The notes below the pieces were generated by a model that was not told the origin of the DNA, made no database searches, and saw nothing but the letters and a program-made list of their open reading frames with translations. From Chryseolinea sp. (GTDB lineage Bacteria > Bacteroidota > Bacteroidia > Cytophagales > Cyclobacteriaceae), in the NCBI GenBank assembly GCA_025923195.1, contig JAICGJ010000009.1:1-64000 (forward strand): a stretch of 64,000 nt of DNA, written 5' to 3'. Made by a program: the position numbers and the translations under genes. Within the stretch, counting starts at the first letter, position 1; each line of letters opens with the position of its first letter. Shown piece by piece: positions 16,980 through 24,889 of this stretch.

Positions 16980-17227
16980 TGCTGTTGTGCAGGGCCCGTG
17001 GTAATTGGCGCATACTGTCAACTTTAAACCTTAGGCACTTTGAGAGGATTGGAGATTTGAAATGGCGAGAAAACCGCACTCGAGGCGTTCGCATAATGCT
17101 ATCTCCACTAGCATTCCAATGGATCAAATTCATTTCTCCTGCTTCGATCTTAGCACATAGGCAGTTCGTGACCACAATTCAGCTGCACTGTGGACTGGAT
17201 CCCACTATCACTACTTTAGTGTGTACA
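16980..17227. other. Intergenic DNA between inverted heptamer arms; no gene seen
   Basis: Both strands carry short open frames through this segment but none shows a recognisable domain, signal peptide or credible start. I looked for the four-helix-bundle protein genes that can sit in such settings and saw none. The pigment cluster promoter probably lies in or just after this stretch, but no good TAnnTTTG match was found. Confidence 0.5.
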
Positions 17228-17270
17228 CCTCAGACCTCAAACTTCAAACAGAAACTTCAAACTGAAATCT
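17228..17270 (+). repeat. Heptamer repeats, right arm (CCTCAAA/CTTCAAA type)
   Basis: Consecutive units CCTCAGA, CCTCAAA, CTTCAAA, CAGAAA, CTTCAAA, CTGAAAT keep a 7-base phase with one 6-base unit. They are the reverse complement of the 16955-16979 arm. Confidence 0.75.
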
Positions 17271-17340
17271 CAATCCTGTGATTATTAGACGCGCTTTGTT
17301 ATTTTGCGATCAATTTGACTTAGCCCCAATAACACAGCTT

Positions 17341-18882
17341 ATGATTAAAGTCGGACAGCAAAGGCTGTCAGCCAATGATTTTGAAAAGGTACTCTACGCC
17401 GGTGAAAAAATTGAACTGGATGCGGATGCATTAGAGAGAGTAGAAAAAAGCTTTGCTTTTCTAAAAAGCTATTCTCAAAACAAAATAATTTACGGTATCA
17501 ACACCGGTCTTGGACCGATGGCGCAATATAAAATCAGCGATGACGATCAACGTCAGCTGCAGTATAATCTCATACGAAGTCACAGTTCTGGATCCGGCCA
17601 ACCCATCAGTGAAGATCTATCGCGCGCCACCATGCTGGCAAGGCTAAACAGCCTGATGCAGGGAGCTTCAGGTGTTCATCCTACTACGGTTACGCTCCTT
17701 CGTGATCTTTTAAATGAGAAAATTTCACCATGCATTTTTGAAAGAGGGGGCGTAGGGGCGAGTGGGGACTTAGTTCAGTTAGCCCATCTTGCACTTAATC
17801 TGATCGGTGAGGGCGAGGTTTTCTCAAATGGGACCAAGCGACCTGCTAGAGAAGTATACGAAGCAAAAGAGATCAAACCCCTTCAGGTTTACTTGCGTGA
17901 GGGTCTCGCGCTCATGAACGGAACATCGGCCATGACCGGTGTGGGCATGTCTAATATCATACATGCCCGTTATTTGCTGACTTGCTCGATCATGCTGTCG
18001 GCTATTACGAATGAATTGATGAAATCTTTTGACGATCACTTTTCTTTCGAACTAAATCATGTAAAACATCATAAGGGTCAGTCAAAGGTGGCGGAAGCGA
18101 TTCGCGCACTTCTGTCGGATAGCAAATTGATCAGAAAGAGACCTGAGCATTTGTATCACCGGAAAATTGAAGAAGCCGTCTTTACTGACAAAGTTCAGGA
18201 GTATTATTCCCTGCGATGTGTTCCGCAGATTCTGGGGCCAGTTTACGACACGCTGGTCGAAGTTCAACGTGTTGTTGAGGATGAGGTGAATTCGGCTAAT
18301 GACAATCCGGTTATCGATCACGAAAAAGAAATGGTTTATCACGGCGGGAATTTTCATGGCGACTATGTTTCGTTGGCAATGGATAAACTGAAGATCGTTG
18401 TAACCAAATTATCCATGCTGTCGGAAAGGCAACTCAACTACCTGTTAAACGATAAGTTAAACCAAAAGCTTCCACCGTTTATTAACCTTGGAAAACTGGG
18501 ATTAAACTTAGGCTTGCAGGGAATGCAATTTACCGCTACCTCCACCGTGGCAGAAAATCAAACACTATCATATCCTATGTATTTGCACAGCATTTCCAAT
18601 AACAACGACAATCAGGATATAGTGAGCATGGGTTGCAATGCTGCGTTAATGACCTGCAGGGTAATTGACAATAGCTTTGATGTTTTGGCCGTGCAGGCGT
18701 TGGCGTTGGCGCAAGCCATCGATTATTTAAAATGCCAACCGCGTATGTGCGCATTTACGCATAAATTTTTTGATGACGTCCGCGCGATAGTACCACCAAT
18801 CATAGAGGACAAACCGCGCTACGATGACATTCAAATGATCCGGAAATATTTACTCAAGCTTGGCGCTTCAACTCCACTATGA
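17341..18882 (+). CDS. Tyrosine ammonia-lyase
   Basis: A 513-residue member of the histidine/phenylalanine/tyrosine ammonia-lyase family, expected to deaminate L-tyrosine to 4-coumarate, the aryl starter of the pigment. The MIO cofactor forms from Ala140-Ser141-Gly142 in 'GGVGASGDLVQLAHLAL'. The selectivity segment is NLIRSHSSG with Ser80-His81, which I recall as the same motif in the tyrosine-specific enzyme of the Flavobacterium johnsoniae flexirubin cluster; 'ATSTVAENQ' and 'SISNNNDNQDIVSMG' also match. Start at ATG 17341 (MIKVGQQRLS) fits the family; a GTG 63 bases upstream would add an unusual N-terminus. It is the first gene of the cluster. Confidence 0.93.
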   Translation: MIKVGQQRLSANDFEKVLYAGEKIELDADALERVEKSFAFLKSYSQNKIIYGINTGLGPMAQYKISDDDQRQLQYNLIRSHSSGSGQPISEDLSRATMLARLNSLMQGASGVHPTTVTLLRDLLNEKISPCIFERGGVGASGDLVQLAHLALNLIGEGEVFSNGTKRPAREVYEAKEIKPLQVYLREGLALMNGTSAMTGVGMSNIIHARYLLTCSIMLSAITNELMKSFDDHFSFELNHVKHHKGQSKVAEAIRALLSDSKLIRKRPEHLYHRKIEEAVFTDKVQEYYSLRCVPQILGPVYDTLVEVQRVVEDEVNSANDNPVIDHEKEMVYHGGNFHGDYVSLAMDKLKIVVTKLSMLSERQLNYLLNDKLNQKLPPFINLGKLGLNLGLQGMQFTATSTVAENQTLSYPMYLHSISNNNDNQDIVSMGCNAALMTCRVIDNSFDVLAVQALALAQAIDYLKCQPRMCAFTHKFFDDVRAIVPPIIEDKPRYDDIQMIRKYLLKLGASTPL

Positions 18883-18893
18883 TTTAGCTGGGT

Positions 18894-18931
18894 AACTTCA
18901 ACACTTAGAACTTCAACACCTCAACACTCCT
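18894..18931 (+). repeat. Short TCAACAC-type repeats between ammonia-lyase and ketoreductase
   Basis: The motif TCAACAC occurs three times (spacing 15 and 8 bases) together with two copies of AACTTCA, in the 52-base gap before the ketoreductase. It has the same 7/8-base quasi-periodicity as the other intergenic heptamer loci, less regular here. Confidence 0.6.
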
Positions 18932-18934
18932 CCC

Positions 18935-19663
18935 ATGAAATATGCTTTAGTAACAGGTGCCTCGCGTGGAATTGGACGGGCTATTTCTATAAAGCTCGCA
19001 GAGCAGGGATATAACATCTTGATAAATTTCAAGAGCAACGAAGCAGAGGCAAACAAAACCGCGGAGATGGTTCGAGGCAAGAATATGTTGGCTGAGTTGC
19101 TTAAGTTTGATGTTTCCAGGAAAAATGAAGTTGATGAAGTACTTGGCCAATGGATAGAAAAAAATAAGGAGAATTCGATTGAGATTTTAGTTAACAACGC
19201 GGGAGTTAGGGAGGATGCTTTAATGATGTGGATGACAGAAGACCAATGGAAGAACGTTTTGGGATCAAGCTTGGATGCATTTTATTACGTTTCAAGACAC
19301 GTGCTGGGCGGAATGTTAGCTAATAAGTATGGACGGATTGTCAATGTCGTTTCGCTGTCAGGTATTAAAGGGATGCCTGGACAGACAAACTATTCTGCGG
19401 CAAAGGCCGGTATCATCGGAGCCACAAAAGCGCTGGCCCAGGAAGTTGCGCGTCGCGGCATTACGGTGAATGCCGTTGCTCCCGGATTCATTCGTACCGA
19501 CATGACACAGGATTTGAATGAACAGGAATTGAAAAATCTAATTCCTATGAAACGCTTCGGCGAACCAGAGGAGGTAGCCGACGCGGTTGTATTTTTAGCG
19601 TCAGTACAGGCTTCGTACATCACAGGTACTGTGTTGTCAATCAATGGTGGACTTTACACATAA
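18935..19663 (+). CDS. 3-oxoacyl-ACP reductase (FabG-like, SDR)
   Basis: A 242-residue short-chain dehydrogenase expected to reduce beta-ketoacyl-ACP intermediates with NADPH during polyene extension. The nucleotide-binding motif TGASRGIG spans residues 7-14, the structural NNAG motif is in 'ILVNNAGVREDA', and the catalytic pair is Tyr153-x3-Lys157 in 'NYSAAKAG', with the catalytic Ser in 'NVVSLSG'. The C-terminal 'YITGTVLSINGGLYT' is the usual FabG ending. It follows the ammonia-lyase by 52 bases. A new promoter appears after it, so it may be the last gene of the first transcript. Confidence 0.93.
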   Translation: MKYALVTGASRGIGRAISIKLAEQGYNILINFKSNEAEANKTAEMVRGKNMLAELLKFDVSRKNEVDEVLGQWIEKNKENSIEILVNNAGVREDALMMWMTEDQWKNVLGSSLDAFYYVSRHVLGGMLANKYGRIVNVVSLSGIKGMPGQTNYSAAKAGIIGATKALAQEVARRGITVNAVAPGFIRTDMTQDLNEQELKNLIPMKRFGEPEEVADAVVFLASVQASYITGTVLSINGGLYT

Positions 19664-19843
19664 CAGTTTCGTCTTTTTTTTCAGCGCTGAACGTTCTTCA
19701 AAATGCTCATGTTTCTATGCAATTCTTACGAGGGTGCTAATAGAAGAGACTTTGAAGTCTTGTTTTATGTGATTCACAATTTTAAACATATTTTTGCATC
19801 CATGTCAGAATCTAAATTTTATGACATGATTTCTTAAGGGTTG
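19664..19843 (+). promoter_or_regulatory. Probable internal promoter and inverted repeat ahead of the ketosynthase genes
   Basis: TATTTTTG at 19789-19796 matches the Bacteroidota -7 element TAnnTTTG; a TTTA/TTTT stretch about 22 bases upstream is only a weak -33 box. Just downstream, CATGTCA (19801-19807) and TGACATG (19822-19828) form a 7-bp inverted repeat 14 bases apart, at or just after the expected transcription start. It could be an operator or 5'-leader hairpin controlling the ketosynthase/ACP genes. Confidence 0.5.
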
Positions 19844-21070
19844 ATGAATAGAGTTGTTATCTCCGGCATAGGAATTTATTCGTGCATTGGCAAGAACCTG
19901 GCGGAAGTCCGGAACTCTCTGTATGAAGGGCGATCCGGAATTGTTTTGGATGCCAAGCGAAAGGAAATGGGATACCGCTCAGGCTTAACGGGTTTAGTAG
20001 AAAAGCCACAGCTTAAGGGGATTCTTGACCGTCGTGCCAGAGTAATGCTGCCCGAACAGGGCGAATATGCCTATCTCGCCACGGCTGAGGCACTAAATCA
20101 GGCTGGAATTGATCAGCAGTACATCGACAAAAATGAAATTGGCATTATTTACGGTAATGACAGTTCAGCTCAGCCGGTTATTGAGGCTATCGATATAATC
20201 CGTGAAAAAAAAGATACGATGATGGTAGGCTCGGGAAATGTGTTTCAGGTTCTAAACTCCACTGTCAACATGAACCTGGCTACAATTTTCCGGCTAAAAG
20301 GCGTCAACTTCACTGTAAGTGCAGCATGCGCCAGTGGATCGCATGCCATAGGTCTGGCTTCAATGTTCATTCAAAGCGGTATGCAGGATTGTATTATTTG
20401 TGGAGGTGCGCAGGAGACCAACGCCTACTCCATGGGTAATTTTGATGCATTAGGTGCTTTTTCAATTCGCGAACATGATCCGACGGCAGCTTCGCGGCCT
20501 TTTGACAAAAATCGTGATGGACTTGTTCCCAGCGGTGGCGCCGCGACGGTCATACTTGAAAGCCTTGAATCAGCGCAACGAAGGGGTGCAAAAATCTTTG
20601 GAGAACTCATTGGTTACGGATTTTCGTCTAACGGTGAGCATATTTCAAATCCCAGTGTTCAGGGTCCGTCTCGATCGCTGAGAATGGCGATGAAGAATTC
20701 CCGGCTTCAGGCATCAGAGATCGACTACGTTAACGCTCATGCAACATCGACTCCTGCAGGTGATGCCAGCGAAGCAAAAGCAATTTTTGATGTCTTTGGA
20801 CGGATGAATACGCCTGTCAGCTCAACAAAATCCATGACTGGGCACGAATGTTGGATGGCTGGCGCAAGCGAAATCGTCTATTCCTTGCTGATGATGCAGG
20901 ATTCGTTCATCGCACCCAACCTTAATTTCGAAACACCGGATGAGGATTCTGAGAAGCTAAACATCATAACAAAGACAACGAATAAAAATATTGATGTATT
21001 TTTGTCTAACTCATTCGGATTTGGCGGAACAAACTCGACGTTGATCATTAAAAAGTGGAAAAATTCGTAA
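19844..21070 (+). CDS. Beta-ketoacyl-ACP synthase (KAS I/II type)
   Basis: A 408-residue condensing enzyme that would elongate the polyene by decarboxylative condensation with malonyl-ACP. The complete catalytic triad is present: Cys162 in 'SAACASGSHAIG', His299 in 'NAHATSTPAGD' and His334 in 'MTGHECWMAGASE'. The ending 'SNSFGFGGTNSTLI' is typical. ATG at 19844 is preferred to an in-frame TTG one codon before it. The stop abuts the ACP start. It resembles the KAS I-type ketosynthase of aryl-polyene systems. A probable promoter precedes it. Confidence 0.93.
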   Translation: MNRVVISGIGIYSCIGKNLAEVRNSLYEGRSGIVLDAKRKEMGYRSGLTGLVEKPQLKGILDRRARVMLPEQGEYAYLATAEALNQAGIDQQYIDKNEIGIIYGNDSSAQPVIEAIDIIREKKDTMMVGSGNVFQVLNSTVNMNLATIFRLKGVNFTVSAACASGSHAIGLASMFIQSGMQDCIICGGAQETNAYSMGNFDALGAFSIREHDPTAASRPFDKNRDGLVPSGGAATVILESLESAQRRGAKIFGELIGYGFSSNGEHISNPSVQGPSRSLRMAMKNSRLQASEIDYVNAHATSTPAGDASEAKAIFDVFGRMNTPVSSTKSMTGHECWMAGASEIVYSLLMMQDSFIAPNLNFETPDEDSEKLNIITKTTNKNIDVFLSNSFGFGGTNSTLIIKKWKNS

Positions 21071-21328
21071 ATGGAAGCAGCACGCATCATAGAGAAAATC
21101 AATGGTTTTTTAATTGAGGAATTTGAGGTGGAGCCAGGAAAGATTACGTCTGAAGCAAACCTTCGGGAAACGTTACAACTGGACAGTTTGGATTACATTG
21201 ATCTGGTTGTAGTTATCGAAAGCCACTTCGGTTTTAAAGTAAGACCCGAAGATTTCGCCCACATCAGCACATTTCAATCTTTCTACGACTACGTTATTAA
21301 CCGCGTAGGAACGAAAGTACCCTCTTGA
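21071..21328 (+). CDS. Acyl carrier protein
   Basis: An 85-residue acidic acyl carrier protein. The phosphopantetheine attachment site is Ser39 in 'LQLDSLDYIDLVV', a slight variant of the usual DSL motif. The start codon directly follows the stop of the ketosynthase, showing tight translational coupling. It would carry the growing polyene or the aryl starter. A second ACP with a more typical 'GLDSIDALE' motif is encoded at 27925, suggesting division of labour between starter and extender acyl groups. Confidence 0.92.
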   Translation: MEAARIIEKINGFLIEEFEVEPGKITSEANLRETLQLDSLDYIDLVVVIESHFGFKVRPEDFAHISTFQSFYDYVINRVGTKVPS

Positions 21329-21329
21329 C

Positions 21330-22214
21330 ATGCCTCAGTGGCAAGGTAGATCCAAAGGTACGCCTCTGGGTTACCGCATTTTTGTTCTAATTATAAAAAC
21401 CTTCGGTGTAAACATCGCCTACCTGGTCTTGCGTCTGGTTGCCTTCTATTATTTTTTGTTTTCCTGGAGCTCGACGGGGTATATATATCGCTACTTCCGT
21501 GACCGACACCGGTATGGTTCTCTGAAATCTGTTGTTAAGATCTATCAGAACTACTACGTATTCGGTCAGACATTGCTCGATAAAGTAATTGTCATGGCGG
21601 GAATCGAAAATAAATTCACCTATCATTTCGACGGCGAGGATAACCTTCGGCAAATCGTAAAAGGCGGAAGAGGCGGGATCTTGCTGAGCGGGCATGTCGG
21701 GAACTGGGAGGCTGCCGGGCATTTACTAAAACGACTAAATACCCGGATCAACGTGGTCATGTTCGACGGTGAGCATCAGCAAATCAAAGAATACCTTGAG
21801 CGAGTAACTGGAGGACACAAGCTCAACATCATCCCCATTAAAGAGGATATTTCTCACGTGTACGCAATGGGCGAAGCTCTGCAGAAGAATGAATTAATAT
21901 GTTTGCACGCCGATCGGTTCTTGGAGGGAAACAAAACAACATTGAGCAAATTTTTGGGCGAAGAAGCTCTCTTTCCCCTGGGGCCTTTCTTACTGGCAGC
22001 TAGTTTCAGAGTTCCGGTCTCTATTGTTTTCGCCTTCAAGGAATCTAAACATCACTACCATTTTTTTGGAAGCCCGCTTCTGACTCGCGCAAGTAATGAG
22101 TCAAAAGATGAGTTCATTTCGCGTCTGACGTCTGCTTTTGTGGAAGAGCTGGAACAAAAAATAAAAATCTATCCCGAACAGTGGTTTAATTATTATAACT
22201 TTTGGCGAAAATGA
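21330..22214 (+). CDS. Lysophospholipid-type acyltransferase (LpxL/HtrB superfamily)
   Basis: A 294-residue membrane-associated acyltransferase with an N-terminal hydrophobic segment (about residues 17-38). The catalytic HX4(D/E) motif is in 'LLSGHVGNWEAAG' and a second conserved motif is 'LHADRFLEGNK'. Relatives transfer acyl chains from ACP to lipid A; aryl-polyene clusters carry a homologue thought to attach the polyene to a lipid. Here it starts one base after the ACP stop and overlaps the dehydratase start by four bases, consistent with using an ACP-bound acyl group made by this cluster. Confidence 0.88.
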   Translation: MPQWQGRSKGTPLGYRIFVLIIKTFGVNIAYLVLRLVAFYYFLFSWSSTGYIYRYFRDRHRYGSLKSVVKIYQNYYVFGQTLLDKVIVMAGIENKFTYHFDGEDNLRQIVKGGRGGILLSGHVGNWEAAGHLLKRLNTRINVVMFDGEHQQIKEYLERVTGGHKLNIIPIKEDISHVYAMGEALQKNELICLHADRFLEGNKTTLSKFLGEEALFPLGPFLLAASFRVPVSIVFAFKESKHHYHFFGSPLLTRASNESKDEFISRLTSAFVEELEQKIKIYPEQWFNYYNFWRK

Positions 22215-22645
22215 CCCTGGCAACACGCGACGATATAACCAAGTACATCCCACAACGTGATCCCATTTTAATGGTGCACGAACTGGTGGAGGCAGATGAT
22301 GATCACGCCGTCACACAGCTGATGATCGAACCCGATAATGTTTTCGTCTCCAACGAATATTTTATGGAACCTGGACTGCTGGAAAATATCGCACAAACTG
22401 CCGCTATGCATGTCGGTTATCAGTGTGCGTTGAAAAGCCTCCCTATTCCCATTGGATATATCGCGGCGGTGAAAGACCTGAAGATTAACTCGTTGCCAAG
22501 ACAAAATACACGTATTGCGACGTCAGTGAAGGTCACGAATAAGGTATTGGATGTGACCGTCGTCGAAGGACGCATCGAACAGGATGGTGATTTGTTGTGT
22601 TCGTGTGAGATGAGAATCTTTGCGAAAATAAACCCTAAAACATAG
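22211..22645 (+). CDS. 3-hydroxyacyl-ACP dehydratase (hotdog fold)
   Basis: A 144-residue hotdog-fold protein expected to dehydrate 3-hydroxyacyl-ACP to the trans-2-enoyl form and so create polyene double bonds. It starts 'TKYIPQRDPILMVHELVE', a FabZ-like 'PhR.P.L..D' pattern, and has 'FMEPGLLENIAQTAAMHVGY' in place of the FabZ 'FPG.P..PGVL..EA.AQ' helix. Start at ATG 22211 overlaps the acyltransferase stop (ATGA); a TTG three codons earlier is less likely. A second, shorter dehydratase-like gene is at 32469. Confidence 0.88.
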   Translation: MTLATRDDITKYIPQRDPILMVHELVEADDDHAVTQLMIEPDNVFVSNEYFMEPGLLENIAQTAAMHVGYQCALKSLPIPIGYIAAVKDLKINSLPRQNTRIATSVKVTNKVLDVTVVEGRIEQDGDLLCSCEMRIFAKINPKT

Positions 22646-22653
22646 CATATATT

Positions 22654-23286
22654 ATGAAGCGCAAGACAATTCTTTTTATTCTTTCTGTTGTTCTGTCGGG
22701 GCCCGCATTCGCACAGACCAAGGGTGAACTATTTAATCCAAATACCGAAGTCACCTGGCTTGGCCTTGATTTCAGTGGAGCCAAATTCATAGGGGATCGC
22801 GAACGGCTTGGATCCGAATCTGACATCCACCATTTGCTGGATGCGCTGAACGAATTAATGGTCAAAGAAGCTGACAAATACAATGTTGCAGCAGCACTTC
22901 AAAAGAAAAAAGTTGAGTACGCTACCGATGTAACTACGGAACACAACGCGGGACTGGACGTCTTGTCGATGATATCGGCAGACGGTAAGGATCATGTCCA
23001 CCTGAAACCGGGTGATGTGGAGGAGATTGTTTCCGGCTACGATTTTAAGGGGAAATCCGGCATTGGCTTGATGTTCAACGTTGAAAGTTTTAACAAGCTG
23101 ATCGAGGAAGGCTCATTCTGGATTACGTTCGTCAACATGGGGACTAAGGAAGTTTTGTTCACCGAACGCCTTTCTGCACCGCCGAGCGGTTTTGGAATGC
23201 GAAATTTTTGGGCCGGCTCGGTGAACGGTGTCCTTACAAAGATCAAGAAAAAGGAATTCGACAACTGGCGTAAGAAGCACGCGTAA
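22654..23286 (+). CDS. Exported protein of unknown function in the pigment cluster
   Basis: A 210-residue protein with signal peptide MKRKTILFILSVVLSGPAFA followed by QTKGELFNPN. It begins eight bases after the dehydratase stop. The body has 'EVTWLGLDFSGAKFIGDRER' and 'SGIGLMFNVESFNKLIEEGS', a mixed alpha/beta protein of no recognised family. Similar exported proteins occur in flexirubin clusters of Bacteroidota as far as I recall. It may act in periplasmic handling of the pigment. A 7-base repeat block follows directly after the stop. Confidence 0.75.
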   Translation: MKRKTILFILSVVLSGPAFAQTKGELFNPNTEVTWLGLDFSGAKFIGDRERLGSESDIHHLLDALNELMVKEADKYNVAAALQKKKVEYATDVTTEHNAGLDVLSMISADGKDHVHLKPGDVEEIVSGYDFKGKSGIGLMFNVESFNKLIEEGSFWITFVNMGTKEVLFTERLSAPPSGFGMRNFWAGSVNGVLTKIKKKEFDNWRKKHA

Positions 23287-23293
23287 AAGCCGT

Positions 23294-23349
23294 CAGCTCA
23301 CAGCCTACAGCAGACAGCTGTTACTGCTGTGAGCTGTTAGCTGTAAACT
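23294..23349 (+). repeat. Palindromic heptamer block (CAGCNNA / GTNAGCT)
   Basis: Eight consecutive 7-base units fill the gap: CAGCTCA, CAGCCTA, CAGCAGA, CAGCTGT, then TACTGCT, GTGAGCT, GTTAGCT, GTAAACT. The second half is the reverse complement type of the first. CAGCTCACAGC (23294-23304) pairs perfectly with GCTGTGAGCTG (23326-23336), an 11-bp stem. It sits between two genes of the operon and could act as an RNA processing or partial termination signal. Confidence 0.85.
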
Positions 23350-23354
23350 TATCA

Positions 23355-23768
23355 ATGAAACACGAAACAGAAATCACCGTACGGTTTAACGAAGCAGATC
23401 CGCTGGGAATAGTCTGGCATGGACATTATGTGCGCTATTTCGAAGATGCGCGCGAAGATTTTGGCAAGGTTCACGGGATCTCTTATCTGGATTTTTACAG
23501 AAATAGTTTAGCCGTTCCGGTGGTTGCAATCCATTGTGACTTTAAAAAACCGTTGCGATATGGCGACACAATCATAGTCGTAACTAAATACATCAATACC
23601 AGAGCAGCTAAGCTTAACTTCAACTATCAGATTCATGATGCTCTGCATGGCACTCAGATTGCCACCGGGTCGTCGAGCCAGGTGTTTGTCGACGCAAAAA
23701 CTTTTGAGCTTCAGCTCACCATGCCTCCTTTCTTTGAAGATTGGAGAAAGAAACAGAAATTGAGTTGA
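23355..23768 (+). CDS. Acyl thioesterase (4HBT hotdog family)
   Basis: A 137-residue single hotdog thioesterase of the YbgC/4-hydroxybenzoyl-CoA thioesterase type. The N-terminal 'VRFNEADPLGIVWHGHYVRY' carries the catalytic Asp in the D-x-x-G-(I/V)-(V/W)-x-x-x-x-Y pattern. It would release or edit acyl groups from ACP or CoA; in aryl-polyene clusters such enzymes are common accessory genes. Its TGA stop shares one base with the ATG of the next ketosynthase. Length is normal for the family. Confidence 0.9.
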   Translation: MKHETEITVRFNEADPLGIVWHGHYVRYFEDAREDFGKVHGISYLDFYRNSLAVPVVAIHCDFKKPLRYGDTIIVVTKYINTRAAKLNFNYQIHDALHGTQIATGSSSQVFVDAKTFELQLTMPPFFEDWRKKQKLS

Positions 23769-24889
23769 TGAGGAGGGTTTGGATGCTTGCCGACAATATT
23801 GTATCTCCGCTAGGAGCGACGACGGGCGAGAATTTTCGCAATGTGCTGAAGGGAATTTCAGGCTTGCAATTAATCAATCATGACGATTTGAGTATTGAGC
23901 CCCTTTGTTGCGGCCTTATTGAGGTTACAGAAAATAACGCTGCTTCAAAATTTGAGTCTCTTTGCCAACAGGTGATCGAGCAGTTAATCGCAAAAATTTA
24001 TCTTGATCCCCAACGCACTATATTTATCCTCTCCACAACGAAAGGCAATATAAGGTTTTTGGAGCAAGGGCGACAACACGATCCTAGACTACATCTGCAT
24101 GAAACTGCCGCGCATTTGGCCAGCAGGTTCGGGTTTAAAAACCAGCTGGTAATTTCCAATGCCTGTATTTCGGGTGTTATGGCACTGATGATAGGTAAAC
24201 GGCTGATTGAAAATATGCAATACGATCACGCACTTGTCGTTGGCGCTGATGTGCTTAGCCGTTTCGTTATTTCCGGTTTTCAAAGCCTGCAGGCATTAAG
24301 TCCTGATCGTTGCCGGCCATTCGACTTGCAACGAAGGGGGATTAACCTCGGCGAGTGTGCCGCTGGTGTTGTTATGGGTGGAGGCAAAGAACTAAGCGAG
24401 GGAGAATCTTCCATCTGCATTGCGGGAGGTGGTCTAAGCAACGATGCAAATCATATTTCAGGGCCGTCTAGGACAGGTGAAGAACTCGCGTTCGCGATTC
24501 GTCAGGCTTGTGGAGAGGCGAAGGTCGGAAATAAGGACATTGACTTCATTTGTGCGCACGGTACTGCTACGATTTACAACGATGAAATGGAGGCTAAGGC
24601 TCTGCATTTGATGAATTTGGAAAATGTTCCCTTAAACAGTTTAAAAGGATATTTTGGACATACTTTGGGCGCCGCAGGTGTTCTTGAAAGCATTCTGAGT
24701 GCAGAGAGCTTGAGGTGTAATGAACTTATCCCAAGTGCAGGCTTCGACCAACTGGGCGTTAGCGAACCGGTTAACGTAATAAAGAAAAATCATCACAGCG
24801 AACTAAAAGTTTGTCTCAAAACGGCATCTGGATTCGGAGGATGCAATGCAGCGATAATTTTACAAAAGGATACTTATTATAGGTCATGA
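23768..24889 (+). CDS. Beta-ketoacyl-ACP synthase
   Basis: A 373-residue ketosynthase, shorter than usual FabF, with a complete triad: Cys133 in 'SNACISGVMAL', His264 in 'CAHGTATIYND' and His298 in 'YFGHTLGAAG'. Start at ATG 23768 gives MRRVWMLADNIVSPLG, matching the family N-terminus and overlapping the thioesterase stop by one base; a TTG 27 bases earlier would overlap more. It may initiate or extend with a different acyl partner from the other two complete ketosynthases. The methyltransferase gene overlaps its end by four bases. Confidence 0.9.
   Translation: MRRVWMLADNIVSPLGATTGENFRNVLKGISGLQLINHDDLSIEPLCCGLIEVTENNAASKFESLCQQVIEQLIAKIYLDPQRTIFILSTTKGNIRFLEQGRQHDPRLHLHETAAHLASRFGFKNQLVISNACISGVMALMIGKRLIENMQYDHALVVGADVLSRFVISGFQSLQALSPDRCRPFDLQRRGINLGECAAGVVMGGGKELSEGESSICIAGGGLSNDANHISGPSRTGEELAFAIRQACGEAKVGNKDIDFICAHGTATIYNDEMEAKALHLMNLENVPLNSLKGYFGHTLGAAGVLESILSAESLRCNELIPSAGFDQLGVSEPVNVIKKNHHSELKVCLKTASGFGGCNAAIILQKDTYYRS

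Noticed and set aside
16964-17281. Plus-strand frame of about 105 codons and a minus-strand frame of about 75 codons between heptamer arms
   Set aside because: Both begin and end within repeat units and show no domain; also not a four-helix-bundle gene as first suspected.
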